Made by a program: the position numbers and the translations under genes
Part shown: positions 1 to 8,778 of the stretch, piece by piece
How the letters are laid out: every line of letters begins with the position of its first letter
Numbering within the stretch: the stretch's first letter is position 1
Origin: Gemmatimonadota bacterium
GTDB taxonomy: Bacteria > Gemmatimonadota > Gemmatimonadetes > Palauibacterales > Palauibacteraceae
DNA length: 48,488 nt
Direction: 5' to 3'
NCBI GenBank assembly: GCA_029262175.1
Contig: JAJCZV010000054.1
Location: 1-48,488, forward strand
Notes under the pieces: model-generated
The model's database searches: none
What the model saw: only the letters and a program-made list of their open reading frames with translations
Told to the model about the DNA's origin: nothing

Positions 1-960
1 CTAGGGCGAAGGCGACCGTGTCCTTGGCTGGTAGATGTGTCGGAGCGCCCGAGTCAGCGCTACAGGGACCACCGAAGTGTGCGACTCGCCCTCGGCGATG
101 AACGTGACGAGGTCGAGCGATGCGTAGCCACGCTCCCGCGTCCGTTGCGCAAACTGCTCGAGGTTCGAGACCATCTTGAATGGTGCCAGTGCAGGAATGT
201 CCGCTCGCTCCTCCTCTCCTCCGACCGCCAAGAACAACTTCGTCGCGAGATCGTCGCGCGCTTCCGCGAACGCCTCTTCCTCCTTCATCAATGCGGTGTC
301 GTCCCACCAAATCGCCGGACTGACTGCAACGTAGGCGTCGAACGCATCGGGGCGTTCCATCATCGCGTACAGCGTGAACAAGCCTCCCAGTGATGAGCCG
401 AAGAGCGTGGCTCCGTCGTCCGCCACCTCATACCTGTCTGCGATGAGCGGACCGACCTCGTCTGTCAGGAACGCCAAGAACTCGGCCGCGCGACCGAGCC
501 GACGACCTTCCGGCAGCGTCGGCGCCGGCGCTCCCGGAAACGAGCCGGCTATCGCTTCCATTCGGGCGTCGACACTCGGCGTGAAATCCCTGGCTCGTAG
601 TTCGGCCTGGACCGTTGGTTCCTCGGTGTCGTACCCGACGCCCACCACGAGCAACGGCGGCAATTCACCGTAGAGCTGGCTCATGATCCGCGTCATCTCG
701 ACGGCGGTGCCAAAGAACAGGTTCGCGTCGAGCACGTAGAGTACCTGCCGCGGGCCCGGTGGAAGGGGCATCACCCCAGCGATCGGTGTTGCTACCCATA
801 GCTGGAAGTCTGCATCGGCATGCTCCGAGTGGAGGTTGATGACCTCGGTCTGTGGGATGGTTACTGCAGCAGTCATGGCAGACCTCTCTTGGGCGCCGAG
901 CAAAGTGTGGCTTCCCGCAATCAGGCCAGCCGCGAGCGCCGCTACCGTTTCGCATCGCAT
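1..960 (-). CDS. secreted alpha/beta-hydrolase, putative esterase (enterochelin-esterase-like)
   Basis: Complete 319-residue protein whose stop codon is at the first bases of the window. A hydrophobic N-terminus (about residues 5-23, ending in LLGAQ) looks like a Sec signal peptide, so it probably acts in the periplasm. The nucleophile elbow GSSLGG places Ser190, and His294 in GESHTS near the C-terminus fits the catalytic His. The middle reads VLYVLDANLFF then the VVGVGY strand, as in the putative esterase family (PF00756; Fes, IroE, esterase D relatives). An AGGAGG ribosome-binding site lies at 965-970, four bases before the ATG. It is divergent from the molybdenum hydroxylase genes. The substrate cannot be told; carboxylester hydrolysis is the family expectation. 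Confidence 0.8.
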   Translation of the reverse strand: MRCETVAALAAGLIAGSHTLLGAQERSAMTAAVTIPQTEVINLHSEHADADFQLWVATPIAGVMPLPPGPRQVLYVLDANLFFGTAVEMTRIMSQLYGELPPLLVVGVGYDTEEPTVQAELRARDFTPSVDARMEAIAGSFPGAPAPTLPEGRRLGRAAEFLAFLTDEVGPLIADRYEVADDGATLFGSSLGGLFTLYAMMERPDAFDAYVAVSPAIWWDDTALMKEEEAFAEARDDLATKLFLAVGGEEERADIPALAPFKMVSNLEQFAQRTRERGYASLDLVTFIAEGESHTSVVPVALTRALRHIYQPRTRSPSP

Positions 961-1000
961 CGTGCCTCCTGGGTGGCGATTGTTTCCCCGAGGCTAGCGC

Positions 1001-1015
1001 CTCACGCAACGTGAG
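1001..1015. promoter_or_regulatory. 15-bp perfect inverted repeat, possible operator
   Basis: CTCACG-CAA-CGTGAG has two perfect 6-base arms and a 3-base centre. It lies in the 118-base divergent gap between the esterase and the molybdenum hydroxylase small subunit. A TATTAT hexamer (1045-1050) lies downstream on the plus strand without a convincing -35. The position suggests a regulator-binding site acting on one or both genes, but no local regulator can be assigned to it. Confidence 0.35.
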
Positions 1016-1078
1016 AGTCAAGTGCCCCCCGACCGGGCTACCGCTATTATCGATGCGTCTCTAGCCAGGAAGCCGCTC

Positions 1079-1540
1079 ATGATTTCTCTGTCCGTCAACG
1101 GCCAAACCCATCAGGTCGACGCCGATCCTTCTACGCCGCTCCTTTGGGTGCTGCGCGACCACCTCGGGCTTACCGGCACCAAGTTCGGGTGCGGTATCGC
1201 GCAGTGCGGCGCGTGCACGGTGAACATCGACGGCGCGGCTCGAAGGACTTGTCGTTTGCAGGTCAGCGCGGTCGAGGGCGCCGAGATCACGACGATCGAG
1301 GGGCTGGCCGAAGACGGACTGACGCCGATTCAGCAGGCGTGGATCGATCACGACGTCGTCCAGTGCGGGTACTGCCAGTCGGGCCAGATCATGTCGGCGA
1401 CCGCGCTCTTGAAGGAGAATCCGAGTCCGACGGACGAGGACATCGACACGGCCATGAGTCGCAATATCTGCCGCTGCGGTGCATACACCCGGATCCGTGC
1501 CGCCATCAAGCAGGCCGCCGGCCAGGGAGAAGCCCGATGA
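1079..1540 (+). CDS. iorA: molybdenum hydroxylase, [2Fe-2S] small subunit (isoquinoline 1-oxidoreductase alpha-like)
   Basis: 153-residue iron-sulfur subunit of the xanthine dehydrogenase family. The plant-type [2Fe-2S] cluster ligands are Cys38, Cys43, Cys46 and Cys58 ([11 protein letters not shown]...C), and the second cluster in the helical domain uses Cys96, Cys99, Cys131 and Cys133 (QCGYCQSGQ...ICRCG). Length and two-cluster layout match IorA-type subunits. It passes electrons from the molybdopterin subunit to an acceptor. The ATG at 1079 is preferred because AGGAAG lies at 1067-1072 with a 6-base spacer and the protein then begins at the usual family start; an upstream in-frame ATG at 1022 would add 19 unconserved residues. 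It overlaps the large subunit gene by 4 bases (ATGA), so translation is probably coupled. Confidence 0.92.
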   Translation: MISLSVNGQTHQVDADPSTPLLWVLRDHLGLTGTKFGCGIAQCGACTVNIDGAARRTCRLQVSAVEGAEITTIEGLAEDGLTPIQQAWIDHDVVQCGYCQSGQIMSATALLKENPSPTDEDIDTAMSRNICRCGAYTRIRAAIKQAAGQGEAR

Positions 1541-3681
1541 GCCCGCGCACCGAAGTCTCCCGCCGCAGCTTTCTGCAGATCTCGGGCGCGGCGACCGGGG
1601 GTCTTTTGGTCGGGTTCAATCTGCCCGGCGTTGGGGCGCAGCGGTTTCTCGCGGCGGAGGCGTTGCCCTTTGCGCCGAATGCGTTCATCCGCATCGCCAC
1701 CGACGAGACCGTGACGATCATCTGCCACAAATCCGAGATGGGGCAGGGGGTCTACACGTCGCTGCCCATGCTCATCGCTGAAGAGCTGGACGCCGACTGG
1801 ACGAAGATCGTGGTCGAGTCCGCCCCCGCGGATGAGGCGTACTCGGGCATCATGGGGATGCAGATCACCGGCGGAAGCACCAGCGTGATGACCACCTGGG
1901 ATCAGCTCCGAAAGGCCGGAGCGACGGCGCGGTGGCTTCTGGTAGAGGCGGCCTCAAAGCGCTGGGGTGTTGCGGCTAGCGCGCTCAGAACCGAGGCCGG
2001 GTTTGTTCTCGAGGGCACGAACGGGCGGCGGGCCTCCTATGGCGAGCTCGCCGATGACGCGTCGATGCTCTCCGCGCCGGCGTCGGTCGCGCTCAAGGAT
2101 CCCAGCCAGTTCAAGTTGATCGGGACGAACGTCCGTCGAGTCGAGGGACCGGACAAAGTCACAGGCCGCGCCGAGTTCGGGCTCGACGTGAAGCTCCCGG
2201 GGATGCTCACCGCCGTCGTGGCCCATCCGCCCGTATGCGGATCAACCGTACGCTCGTTCGACGGCTCCGCGGCCGAGGCGCTTCCGGGTGTGCTCAAGGT
2301 GAAACAGATCAGCTCCGGCGTGGCCGTGATCGGTCGCGATTTTTGGTCCGCCAAGCAGGGTCGCGACGCGCTGAAGATCGATTGGGACGACGCGGCGGGC
2401 TCAGGCTTTTCGACGGCAAAGCAGCGCGAAGAATATCTCGCGCTCCTAGACGAGCCGGGGGCAGTGGCGGAAGACGAGGGCGACGCCGCGGCGGGTCTGG
2501 CCTCGGCCGCGCAGAGGATCGAAGCGACGTATGAGGTGCCCTACCTGGCGCACGCCCCGATGGAACCGTTGAACGCGACCGTTCACGTCACGGCGGACGG
2601 GTGCGACATCTGGACAGGGACGCAGGCACAGACGCTCGACCAAAACGCTGCGGCACGGATCCTCGGTCTGGACCCCAAGGACGTGCGCATCCATACGACC
2701 CTGCTCGGAGGTGGTTTTGGTCGCCGGGCGACGCCGACGTCTGACTTCGTCACCGACGCCGTCGAAGTCGCGAAAGACGAAGCGGTCCCGATCAAGATGG
2801 TTTGGACCCGCGAAGACGACATCCAATGTGGGTATTACCGACCCATGTTCGTCCACAAGCTCGAGGCCGGCCTCGACGACGCCGGGATGCCGGTTGCGTG
2901 GCACCAGCGACTGGCCGGCCAATCGATCATGGCCGGTATGGGCTTTGTTGGACCGGATGGGGTAGACACTGCTTCAGTCGAGGGCGCGGCACACATGCCG
3001 TATGCGTTTCCGAATCGGCGCGTCGAGCTTCACTCTCCCGAAGAGCTCGTCACCGTGCTGTGGTGGCGGTCGGTCGGACATACGCACACCGGCTTCGTAA
3101 ACGAGAGCTTCATCGACGAAGTCGCACATGCGGGCGGGCATGATCCGCTGGAGCTTCGTCGCACGCTCCTCAAAGATGAGCCGCGTCATCTTGCGGTCCT
3201 CGAACTGGCCGCCGAGAAGGCGGGTTGGGGGACGCCGCTACCGGCGGGACGCGGGCGTGGCATCGCGATACGGAAGTCTTTCGAGAGCTACGTGGCAGAG
3301 GTCGCGGAAGTCTCTGTTGATCAGGGTCAGGTGCGCGTGCACCGCGTCGTATGCGCGGTCGACTGCGGTATCGCGGTGAACCCCTGGAACATCGAAGCGC
3401 AGATGCAAAGCGCGATCGTCTACGGCTTGTCGGCAGCGCTCCATGGCGAGATCACGCTCGAAGGCGGGCGCGTTCAACAGAGCAATTTCGACGACTATCC
3501 GGTGCTACGAATGAGCGAGATGCCGGAGGTCGAGGTCCACATCGTCGAGAGCACCGAGGCGCCGACGGGCGTCGGAGAGCCGGGCGTTCCACCCATCGCC
3601 CCGGCCGTCACGAACGCGATCTTCGCGTTGACCGGCAAACGGGTTCGCAAGCTTCCGATTCGTCTCGACGAGGCCGACTAA
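1537..3681 (+). CDS. iorB: molybdenum hydroxylase, molybdopterin-binding large subunit (isoquinoline 1-oxidoreductase beta-like)
   Basis: 714-residue catalytic subunit. The N-terminus carries a Tat-type signal ([12 protein letters not shown], twin Arg at 9-10), so the folded cofactor-loaded enzyme is predicted to be exported. Family motifs visible are the MGQGVYT segment, [15 protein letters not shown] for cofactor binding, and [13 protein letters not shown] near the C-terminus, which holds the catalytic Glu of the xanthine dehydrogenase family. The family hydroxylates N-heterocycles or oxidises aldehydes using water-derived oxygen; isoquinoline itself is only the family type substrate. No cytochrome c subunit gene is adjacent, so the electron acceptor is unknown. 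The start is fixed by the overlap with the small subunit gene and by the Tat motif; a longer in-frame extension upstream is only a shadow of that gene. Confidence 0.9.
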   Translation: MSPRTEVSRRSFLQISGAATGGLLVGFNLPGVGAQRFLAAEALPFAPNAFIRIATDETVTIICHKSEMGQGVYTSLPMLIAEELDADWTKIVVESAPADEAYSGIMGMQITGGSTSVMTTWDQLRKAGATARWLLVEAASKRWGVAASALRTEAGFVLEGTNGRRASYGELADDASMLSAPASVALKDPSQFKLIGTNVRRVEGPDKVTGRAEFGLDVKLPGMLTAVVAHPPVCGSTVRSFDGSAAEALPGVLKVKQISSGVAVIGRDFWSAKQGRDALKIDWDDAAGSGFSTAKQREEYLALLDEPGAVAEDEGDAAAGLASAAQRIEATYEVPYLAHAPMEPLNATVHVTADGCDIWTGTQAQTLDQNAAARILGLDPKDVRIHTTLLGGGFGRRATPTSDFVTDAVEVAKDEAVPIKMVWTREDDIQCGYYRPMFVHKLEAGLDDAGMPVAWHQRLAGQSIMAGMGFVGPDGVDTASVEGAAHMPYAFPNRRVELHSPEELVTVLWWRSVGHTHTGFVNESFIDEVAHAGGHDPLELRRTLLKDEPRHLAVLELAAEKAGWGTPLPAGRGRGIAIRKSFESYVAEVAEVSVDQGQVRVHRVVCAVDCGIAVNPWNIEAQMQSAIVYGLSAALHGEITLEGGRVQQSNFDDYPVLRMSEMPEVEVHIVESTEAPTGVGEPGVPPIAPAVTNAIFALTGKRVRKLPIRLDEAD

Positions 3682-3695
3682 CCGAGGAGAACGAC

Positions 3696-4133
3696 ATGCT
3701 CCGCAAGCACACGGCGACCATCTGCTTATTGACGCTGGCTTTCATGGCGGGCATGGCCGCCCGCAGCCCTGATGCGATCGCGGCAAAGAGCGCGGACCGC
3801 GTCTACGAGCTGCGGACCTACACGGCCGCCGAGGGCAAACTGCCTCTTCTTCTGGCCCGTTTTGGAGGTGGGGAGATCGACCTCTTCCACAAGCACGGCA
3901 TGACCAGCGTCGGCTATTGGGTGCCGGACGATGCAGAACTCGCGGGCAACACGCTCGTCTACATGCTAGCGCATGAGAGCCGCGAAGCCGCCGCAGCTTC
4001 CTGGGCGGCGTTCCGCGACGATCCAGACTGGCAGAAGATGTCGGAGACCTCTCAGGTCGAGGGTCGATTTCTGGTCCCCGGTGGCGTGAAGAGCATGTTT
4101 CTGAACCCGACCGACTTTTCCCCAGCCAAGTAG
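3696..4133 (+). CDS. secreted NIPSNAP-family protein
   Basis: 145 residues with an N-terminal hydrophobic signal segment (about residues 8-27). The mature part opens with RVYELRTYTAAEGKLPLLLARF and continues with HGMTSVGYW and a C-terminal segment with paired Trp (SWAAFRDDPDWQKM), the signature of the NIPSNAP dimeric alpha/beta-barrel fold. GAGGAGA at 3684-3690 precedes the ATG by 5 bases, and the gene follows the molybdenum hydroxylase large subunit after 14 bases, so it is probably in that operon. NIPSNAP proteins have no general known reaction; exported bacterial ones often sit beside oxidoreductases. The role here is not known. Confidence 0.8.
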   Translation: MLRKHTATICLLTLAFMAGMAARSPDAIAAKSADRVYELRTYTAAEGKLPLLLARFGGGEIDLFHKHGMTSVGYWVPDDAELAGNTLVYMLAHESREAAAASWAAFRDDPDWQKMSETSQVEGRFLVPGGVKSMFLNPTDFSPAK

Positions 4134-4142
4134 CCGCAGCAC

Positions 4143-4832
4143 TTATGGCTCGAAGGCGGCAATGATGTATCGCAGGGCCGTGTCACGAGCCGTGGCGTCG
4201 TCGGTCCAAGCCCCGCCCGGCGAGAAGGGGCGGTCGATTGCGTGAAGAGCACAGATCTCAGCCGCCGACCGAGCCGCTGCCGGAAGATCCGGAGGCTGGA
4301 GTAGATCGCCAACTCCACATCTGAGCTCGAGGAAGCGCGTGAGCCGGAGGATGGCCGGATCACGTAGCTCCGTAACGAGAACAAACGCGAGTTCGGGCCA
4401 GTCCCGAGCGGAGCGGTCGAGCATCCGTATCGGGATCCTGAACCGTTCGAGAGCGTCGTACAACTCGCCCACGACGGCCTTCAGTTCCGAGATGGCGTTC
4501 GCACCGGCCGGCCCTTCGAGAGCCCCGAACAGGAGGGGCAGGTTGTGTTCCGGCTTCAGCTTCGATCGAGTGAAGCTGAGTACCGACTCCTCGAACCCCG
4601 TGCCGCCGCTCGCGCTCCAGAGGGATTCCAGTGGCCCTCCAAAGCCATGTCGGAGCGCCAGCTCAAACAGTTCCTCCTTGTTTTCGGCATAGCGATACAG
4701 CGTTGCCAGGGCGACGCCGGAAGATTCAGCCAGCAGAGACATATTTGCGCGATCGTAGCCCAACACGGCAAAGGCGCGGCTGGAGCCCTCGACGATCATA
4801 GCGAGCTTCTCGCGAGACTTGACTCTAGACAT
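4143..4832 (-). CDS. TetR/AcrR-family transcriptional regulator
   Basis: 229 residues. The N-terminal 60 residues form a TetR-type helix-turn-helix (GYDRANMSLLAESSGVALATLYRYAENKEEL), with LYRYAENKEEL as the family's recognition-helix end. The remainder is a helical ligand-binding domain without a recognisable ligand signature. It is divergently placed only 21 bases from the serine hydrolase gene, so that gene is the likely target together with autoregulation. The start codon lies about 6 bases downstream of a TATAAT box on the same strand, so the transcript is likely leaderless. The gene converges tail to tail with the NIPSNAP gene. Confidence 0.88.
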   Translation of the reverse strand: MSRVKSREKLAMIVEGSSRAFAVLGYDRANMSLLAESSGVALATLYRYAENKEELFELALRHGFGGPLESLWSASGGTGFEESVLSFTRSKLKPEHNLPLLFGALEGPAGANAISELKAVVGELYDALERFRIPIRMLDRSARDWPELAFVLVTELRDPAILRLTRFLELRCGVGDLLQPPDLPAAARSAAEICALHAIDRPFSPGGAWTDDATARDTALRYIIAAFEP

Positions 4833-4837
4833 GCCTG

Positions 4838-4851
4838 ATTATAACTATAAT
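4838..4851. promoter_or_regulatory. palindromic divergent promoter/operator between tetR-type gene and serine hydrolase
   Basis: ATTATA-AC-TATAAT is a perfect palindrome in the 21-base gap. Read on the minus strand, TATAAT (4838-4843) is spaced 17 bases from TTGCGA (4861-4866), and a start about 7 bases on would fall at the regulator's ATG (4832). Read on the plus strand, TATAAC (4840-4845) is 15 bases from TTGACT (4819-4824), predicting a start at about 4852, next to the hydrolase ATG (4854). Neither gene has a Shine-Dalgarno sequence. One TetR dimer here could block both promoters. The sequence match is direct; operator function is inferred. Confidence 0.5.
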
Positions 4852-4853
4852 GA

Positions 4854-6791
4854 ATGATTATCGCAAAGATTCTTCCACGTCGGATCGCCAGAGCGAGGTC
4901 CCTCAGGGAAAGCAGGGTCGCCTCGTCCCTCGCCGTTGGTCTAATCCTGGTGGCCCACGGAGCGTCGAGCGCCCAACAGGGATCTTCGGAAACAACGATT
5001 GTCCGCGCGTGGGTGGATGAGTACCTGGAAGGTCAACTACGGGAGCTTCCAGCCGCTGGTGCCGTCGTGTCGATCGTGCAAGATGGTCAAGTCTTACACT
5101 CACGCGGGTACGGCTACTCGGATGTTGCGCACGGGGTCGACGCGACACGCGAGACGCTGTTCAGAATCGGGTCCGTCTCGAAGCTCTTCATCTGGATCGC
5201 CGTGATGCAGCTACTCGAGGCCGGCGAAGTCACGCTCGATGAAGACATCTCCGAGTATCTGGGGTCGGACGCGCCAAGCAGTTCGTACCCGCCGCTCACG
5301 CTGGCGCACCTCATGACGCACACCCCGGGACTCGAGAATCTCGTAATCGGGATGTACGGTTCCGAACCCGAGACCCTAAGGCCCCTCCAAGAACTCATTC
5401 GCGCGAAGGTGCCGCGTGCCGTACGCCCTCCAGGCGCGGTCGCCTCGTACAGCAACTACGGTGCGGCGCTCGCCGCGCTGGTGGTCGAGCGTCTCACTGG
5501 TGTCCCGTTCGAGTCTTATGTCGAGGAGCGAGTCCTGTCTCCTGTTGGGATGCTTCACACGACGTTGACCCAGCGTCCTGAGGGACCTGCTGGTACCGAA
5601 ACGGCACGGCCGTATCGCTGGTTGGGCGGCGTTTTCGAGGAGCAGGCGTACGAGTATGTGCCGCTGGCCCCTACGGGTGGCGCGAGTTCGTCGGGCGATG
5701 ACATGGCAAAGTTGATGATGGCGTTTCTCACCAGATCTGACGAGCCGGCGGGCTTCCTTACGCCAGCGACTCGCCTTCAGATGATGTCTCCACTCTTTCG
5801 CCACCATGAGTATGTGAATCCCTCGTTGTACGGTCTGATGGACATGAGCCGAGACGGACACAGGATCGTCGGTCACTCGGGTGACACGCTTTGGTTCCAT
5901 TCGCTGCTGGCTCTTCTTCCCGAGCATGGAATCGGCATCTTTGTCTCCTACAACACCGATCGCGCCGGCGACGCGGGAACGACGTTCCTGCGGGCCTTCC
6001 TCAAGCGTTTCTTGCCGAACGTCCCGCCACCTCCGATTGAAGTCCCAGCTGGGGCGGCGGAGCGGGCGAATGCCTTCGTCGGTGCCTATATGGTGACCCG
6101 CTACTCACATTCCGACTTCACGAAGATCGGAGCGACCGCGGGCGTGATTCGCGTGACCCAGGGCGGGGATGGCAGCCTGAAGACCGACGTGACCGGCGAT
6201 GCCCGTCTTATCGAGATCGCGCCAGATGCGTACCGTGACGAAGGTGGCCACCGCCGGATCGCTTTTCGACGGGATGCCAACGGGGACGTGACGCACATGT
6301 TCTTCGACCCTTATCAGGTCAACGCCTTTGAGCGGTTACGAGGATGGGAGACCCCCCGGTTTCAGGCGGTCGTTCTGTGCTTCAACGTCCTCGTGTTTGT
6401 GCTCGCCCTGATACTATATCCCGTCAAATGGATCCGTCGATCCCGACGCGGCCCCGAATCTCGAGGGGCAGGCGGAGCTGTGCCGAAACCGGTCAACTTG
6501 ATCGCCTGGCTCGCGGCCCTTGGCTTTCTCTCTTTCATCGTCAGCTTGTTGCTCGCAGCGAATGAACCGTCTCTAGTGGCGTTGGGTGAACTGGGAGCGA
6601 TGAAGCGGACGCTATGGGTCGGGCTGTTCGCGGCGGGTTTCGGGGGGCTCAGCGTCGCCGGCGCCGTCTGGGTCTGGGTTCGTCGGCGTGGGTCATTGTG
6701 GGACCGGGCGAGATGCACTGCGCTCGGACTTGCCTGCGCACTGAGCATCTTGCTGATGCAGTATTGGAATCTCCTTGGACTTCGGTACTAG
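4854..6791 (+). CDS. membrane-anchored serine hydrolase, beta-lactamase/class C family
   Basis: 645 residues. An Arg-rich N-region and hydrophobic stretch (about 22-40) act as a signal. The catalytic domain (about 48-385) shows SVSK (Ser107, Lys110; SxxK), YSN (Tyr199-Asn201) and HSG (His341-Gly343), the class C beta-lactamase/DD-peptidase triad. Residues 400-490 form a lipocalin-like C-terminal extension seen in many family members. Four hydrophobic segments then follow (about 505-525, 548-568, 585-608, 622-642), so the enzyme is held in the inner membrane with the catalytic domain in the periplasm. Family members cleave peptides or esters; beta-lactam hydrolysis should not be assumed. The start has no ribosome-binding site and may be leaderless. 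Control by the divergent TetR protein is likely. Confidence 0.88.
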   Translation: MIIAKILPRRIARARSLRESRVASSLAVGLILVAHGASSAQQGSSETTIVRAWVDEYLEGQLRELPAAGAVVSIVQDGQVLHSRGYGYSDVAHGVDATRETLFRIGSVSKLFIWIAVMQLLEAGEVTLDEDISEYLGSDAPSSSYPPLTLAHLMTHTPGLENLVIGMYGSEPETLRPLQELIRAKVPRAVRPPGAVASYSNYGAALAALVVERLTGVPFESYVEERVLSPVGMLHTTLTQRPEGPAGTETARPYRWLGGVFEEQAYEYVPLAPTGGASSSGDDMAKLMMAFLTRSDEPAGFLTPATRLQMMSPLFRHHEYVNPSLYGLMDMSRDGHRIVGHSGDTLWFHSLLALLPEHGIGIFVSYNTDRAGDAGTTFLRAFLKRFLPNVPPPPIEVPAGAAERANAFVGAYMVTRYSHSDFTKIGATAGVIRVTQGGDGSLKTDVTGDARLIEIAPDAYRDEGGHRRIAFRRDANGDVTHMFFDPYQVNAFERLRGWETPRFQAVVLCFNVLVFVLALILYPVKWIRRSRRGPESRGAGGAVPKPVNLIAWLAALGFLSFIVSLLLAANEPSLVALGELGAMKRTLWVGLFAAGFGGLSVAGAVWVWVRRRGSLWDRARCTALGLACALSILLMQYWNLLGLRY

Positions 6792-6880
6792 CCCAAGCTC
6801 GTGACAGACGGTGCCCCGGGAACGTACGCTTCGCAGATGGCCTCTCCGCTGACACGGGAAGGCTGCAGCCGCGCACCCCG

Positions 6881-6885
6881 GGAGG
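6881..6885 (+). promoter_or_regulatory. ribosome-binding site deciding a TTG start
   Basis: GGAGG lies four bases before TTG at 6890, which begins a standard signal peptide. No ATG or GTG in frame has comparable support, so this site sets the start of the following gene. Confidence 0.6.
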
Positions 6886-6889
6886 TCTA

Positions 6890-8158
6890 TTGATCCGCTC
6901 GACGCTACTGGCCATCGCGTTCGCCGCTATCGGCACTTCGACAGCGGCGCAGGCCCCGCAAACACAAACGGACGACTACACGCGCTACGAGCTTCAAGAA
7001 CCGGGGAGCGCGGCGTTCCGGATCATCTACGACGTGACGGCGACCACTCCCGGTGCGCGGTTCTTCTACAACGGGATCCGTGCCGGCGCCGAGGAGGAGG
7101 TCCACCGCGTCACCGATCTCCACACCGGGACGCCGCTGGAATGGGAGGTCGTGGACGGGGCCCATGCACGCGAAAACGGGCACCCACGCGCGTCGCTCGA
7201 CGCTCGGTTCATCAAGGTCACCCTTGCTCGTCCGGTGCCAGAGGGTGGGCAAGGGCGCGTGAGGATCGACAAGACCTACTGGGACGAAGAGAGCTACTTC
7301 GACGACGCGGACGAAGAGGGCGTCATCGTCTTTGATCGTTCGCTGGGCATCCGGCGGAACGCCGTAGTCCTGCCGCTGGGGTACGAGTTGGTCGGGGCGA
7401 ACTATCCCGTACAGGTAGAGACGGAAGACGACTCGCGCATCCGCGTGAGCTTCATGAACCCGGGACCGGGCGGGATCCCGCTTCGAGTTCGCGCGCGCCC
7501 GCTCTCGACTCCAGCGTCCGTGGTCCCGTCTTCGTCGTCTGGTGGTGGGGACGTCCCGACATCAGGCGGCGGATCGCCGACTCGCGCCCGCGTCGACTAC
7601 GTCGTGTCGGAGCGGGCCTTCCAGGACCGGGACATCACCTATTTCTTGCAACAACCCGAGACCAACTCGTTTCGACTGTTCCACGACTACACCGAAACGC
7701 GGGTCGGGGTGGACCGATACGTCAACATCGTGCGAACGGGCAGTTCGGCGTCCGACCCCGAGGCGTACAACCTCGATACCGGCGAACGGCTGGACGTAGA
7801 GCAGCTCCGAGGCGCGGAGATCGCCGCGAAGGGCATCGATGTCGGGGGCGCCGCGGGTCCGGAGACCGAGGTCGTCGTCATCTGGTTCGACCCCGTGGCC
7901 GAGAGCGCGTCCGTGCGGCTCCGGATCTGGGAGACGTACACCGATCCCGGCCGCTACGTCGCGAACGGAAGCGAGTTCGTGTGGGATCGGAATTTTGGGC
8001 GACCCCGCAACACGGTGGTACTGCCGGACGGCTGGTCGCTCACCGCCAACTCGATCCCCGGCGTCATCGACGAAGATGGAGAGGGGCGGATTCGGATCCG
8101 CTACGTAAACCCACGTCCGGACGGCATACAGGTCTTCGTGAAGGGACGCAGACGCTAA
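6890..8158 (+). CDS. secreted protein of unknown function with two tandem related domains
   Basis: 422 residues from a TTG start. A signal peptide (IRSTLLAIAFAAIGTSTAAQA) is followed by two similar halves. Half one (about 27-205) runs from YELQEPGSAAFRIIYDVT through a KTYWDEESYFDDADE segment and FDRSLGIRRNAVVLPLGYEL to FMNPGPGGIPLRVRAR. Half two (about 240-422) has the matching FLQQPETNSFRLFHDYT, WETYTDPGRYVANG, WDRNFGRPRNTVVLPDGWSL and YVNPRPDGIQVFVKGR. They are joined by a Ser/Gly-rich linker (about 206-232). The pattern of alternating strands suggests beta-sandwich domains. I do not recognise a named family. It follows the serine hydrolase after 98 bases on the same strand and could be cotranscribed; its function is unknown. 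Confidence 0.75.
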   Translation: MIRSTLLAIAFAAIGTSTAAQAPQTQTDDYTRYELQEPGSAAFRIIYDVTATTPGARFFYNGIRAGAEEEVHRVTDLHTGTPLEWEVVDGAHARENGHPRASLDARFIKVTLARPVPEGGQGRVRIDKTYWDEESYFDDADEEGVIVFDRSLGIRRNAVVLPLGYELVGANYPVQVETEDDSRIRVSFMNPGPGGIPLRVRARPLSTPASVVPSSSSGGGDVPTSGGGSPTRARVDYVVSERAFQDRDITYFLQQPETNSFRLFHDYTETRVGVDRYVNIVRTGSSASDPEAYNLDTGERLDVEQLRGAEIAAKGIDVGGAAGPETEVVVIWFDPVAESASVRLRIWETYTDPGRYVANGSEFVWDRNFGRPRNTVVLPDGWSLTANSIPGVIDEDGEGRIRIRYVNPRPDGIQVFVKGRRR

Positions 8159-8268
8159 CGGGCGTTTGCGGCTTTGCCGAGCCGCCGAAGACGGCTTGAG
8201 CGTTCTGGACGCGTCACTGCCGTAGTCGAGACATTGCGCCGACTCGCGAACTCCTGCACCCTCCGTCC

Positions 8269-8778
8269 ATGACCGTCTCCTATGACAATTCGAAAGCTGT
8301 CTTCGACGGGATTCGCGCGGCCGGTATCAAGAGCATTTCCGCGCTCCCCGAGACCTGGCTGGGCCTTCTTCTCCAACGCGCGGAAGACGACCCCGACGTC
8401 GAGCTGATTCAGGTCGCTAAGGAAGAGGAAGCCATTGGAGTGGCGGCGGGCGCCTACTTCGCGGGCGAGCCCCACGTTCTTCTCATGCAGAACCATGGGT
8501 TCTTCGGCGCGATGAACGGCGTCATCTCGTTGGCGCAGCTGTATTCGATTCCGCTTTGCATGCTCATCGCTGTCCGGGGCCATTGGGGTGAGCCTTATCC
8601 TTGGCATACGCGCGGCGGGATCGTCACGGAGGGTCTTCTCCGCGCGCTCAACATCCCGTACGAACACGCGCGCGATCCCGGCGAAGTCGGACGACAGATC
8701 GCCGAGGCGTATACGTTCTCGCAGAGTTCGCTTTCGCCCGTGGCGCTGCTCCTCACCCGCGACTTGATGGAGGAGTGA
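8269..8778 (+). CDS. ThDP-dependent decarboxylase, alpha (pyrimidine-binding) subunit, sulfopyruvate/phosphonopyruvate decarboxylase type
   Basis: 169 residues that match the N-terminal (PYR) domain of ThDP enzymes encoded as a separate chain. KEEEAIGVAAGAYFAG (about 51-66) carries the Glu that activates the thiamine aminopyrimidine, and MQNHGFFGAMNG follows as in ComD, the sulfopyruvate decarboxylase alpha chain. ComDE-type and phosphonopyruvate decarboxylases remove CO2 from substituted pyruvates to give aldehydes. The stop overlaps the start of the beta gene by one base (TGATG). It ends tail to tail with the catabolic operon on the minus strand. Because no sulfonate or phosphonate genes are visible, the true substrate may be a different 2-oxoacid. 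Confidence 0.8.
   Translation: MTVSYDNSKAVFDGIRAAGIKSISALPETWLGLLLQRAEDDPDVELIQVAKEEEAIGVAAGAYFAGEPHVLLMQNHGFFGAMNGVISLAQLYSIPLCMLIAVRGHWGEPYPWHTRGGIVTEGLLRALNIPYEHARDPGEVGRQIAEAYTFSQSSLSPVALLLTRDLMEE

Noticed and set aside
4854..6791. Antibiotic-resistance beta-lactamase.
   Set aside because: The three motifs are shared by many peptidases and esterases of the family; the large membrane domain and context give no support for resistance.
8168..8185. GCGGCT/AGCCGC hairpin after the duplicated-domain gene as a terminator.
   Set aside because: Only six pairs and no T-run; a short repeat of this kind is expected by chance at this GC content.
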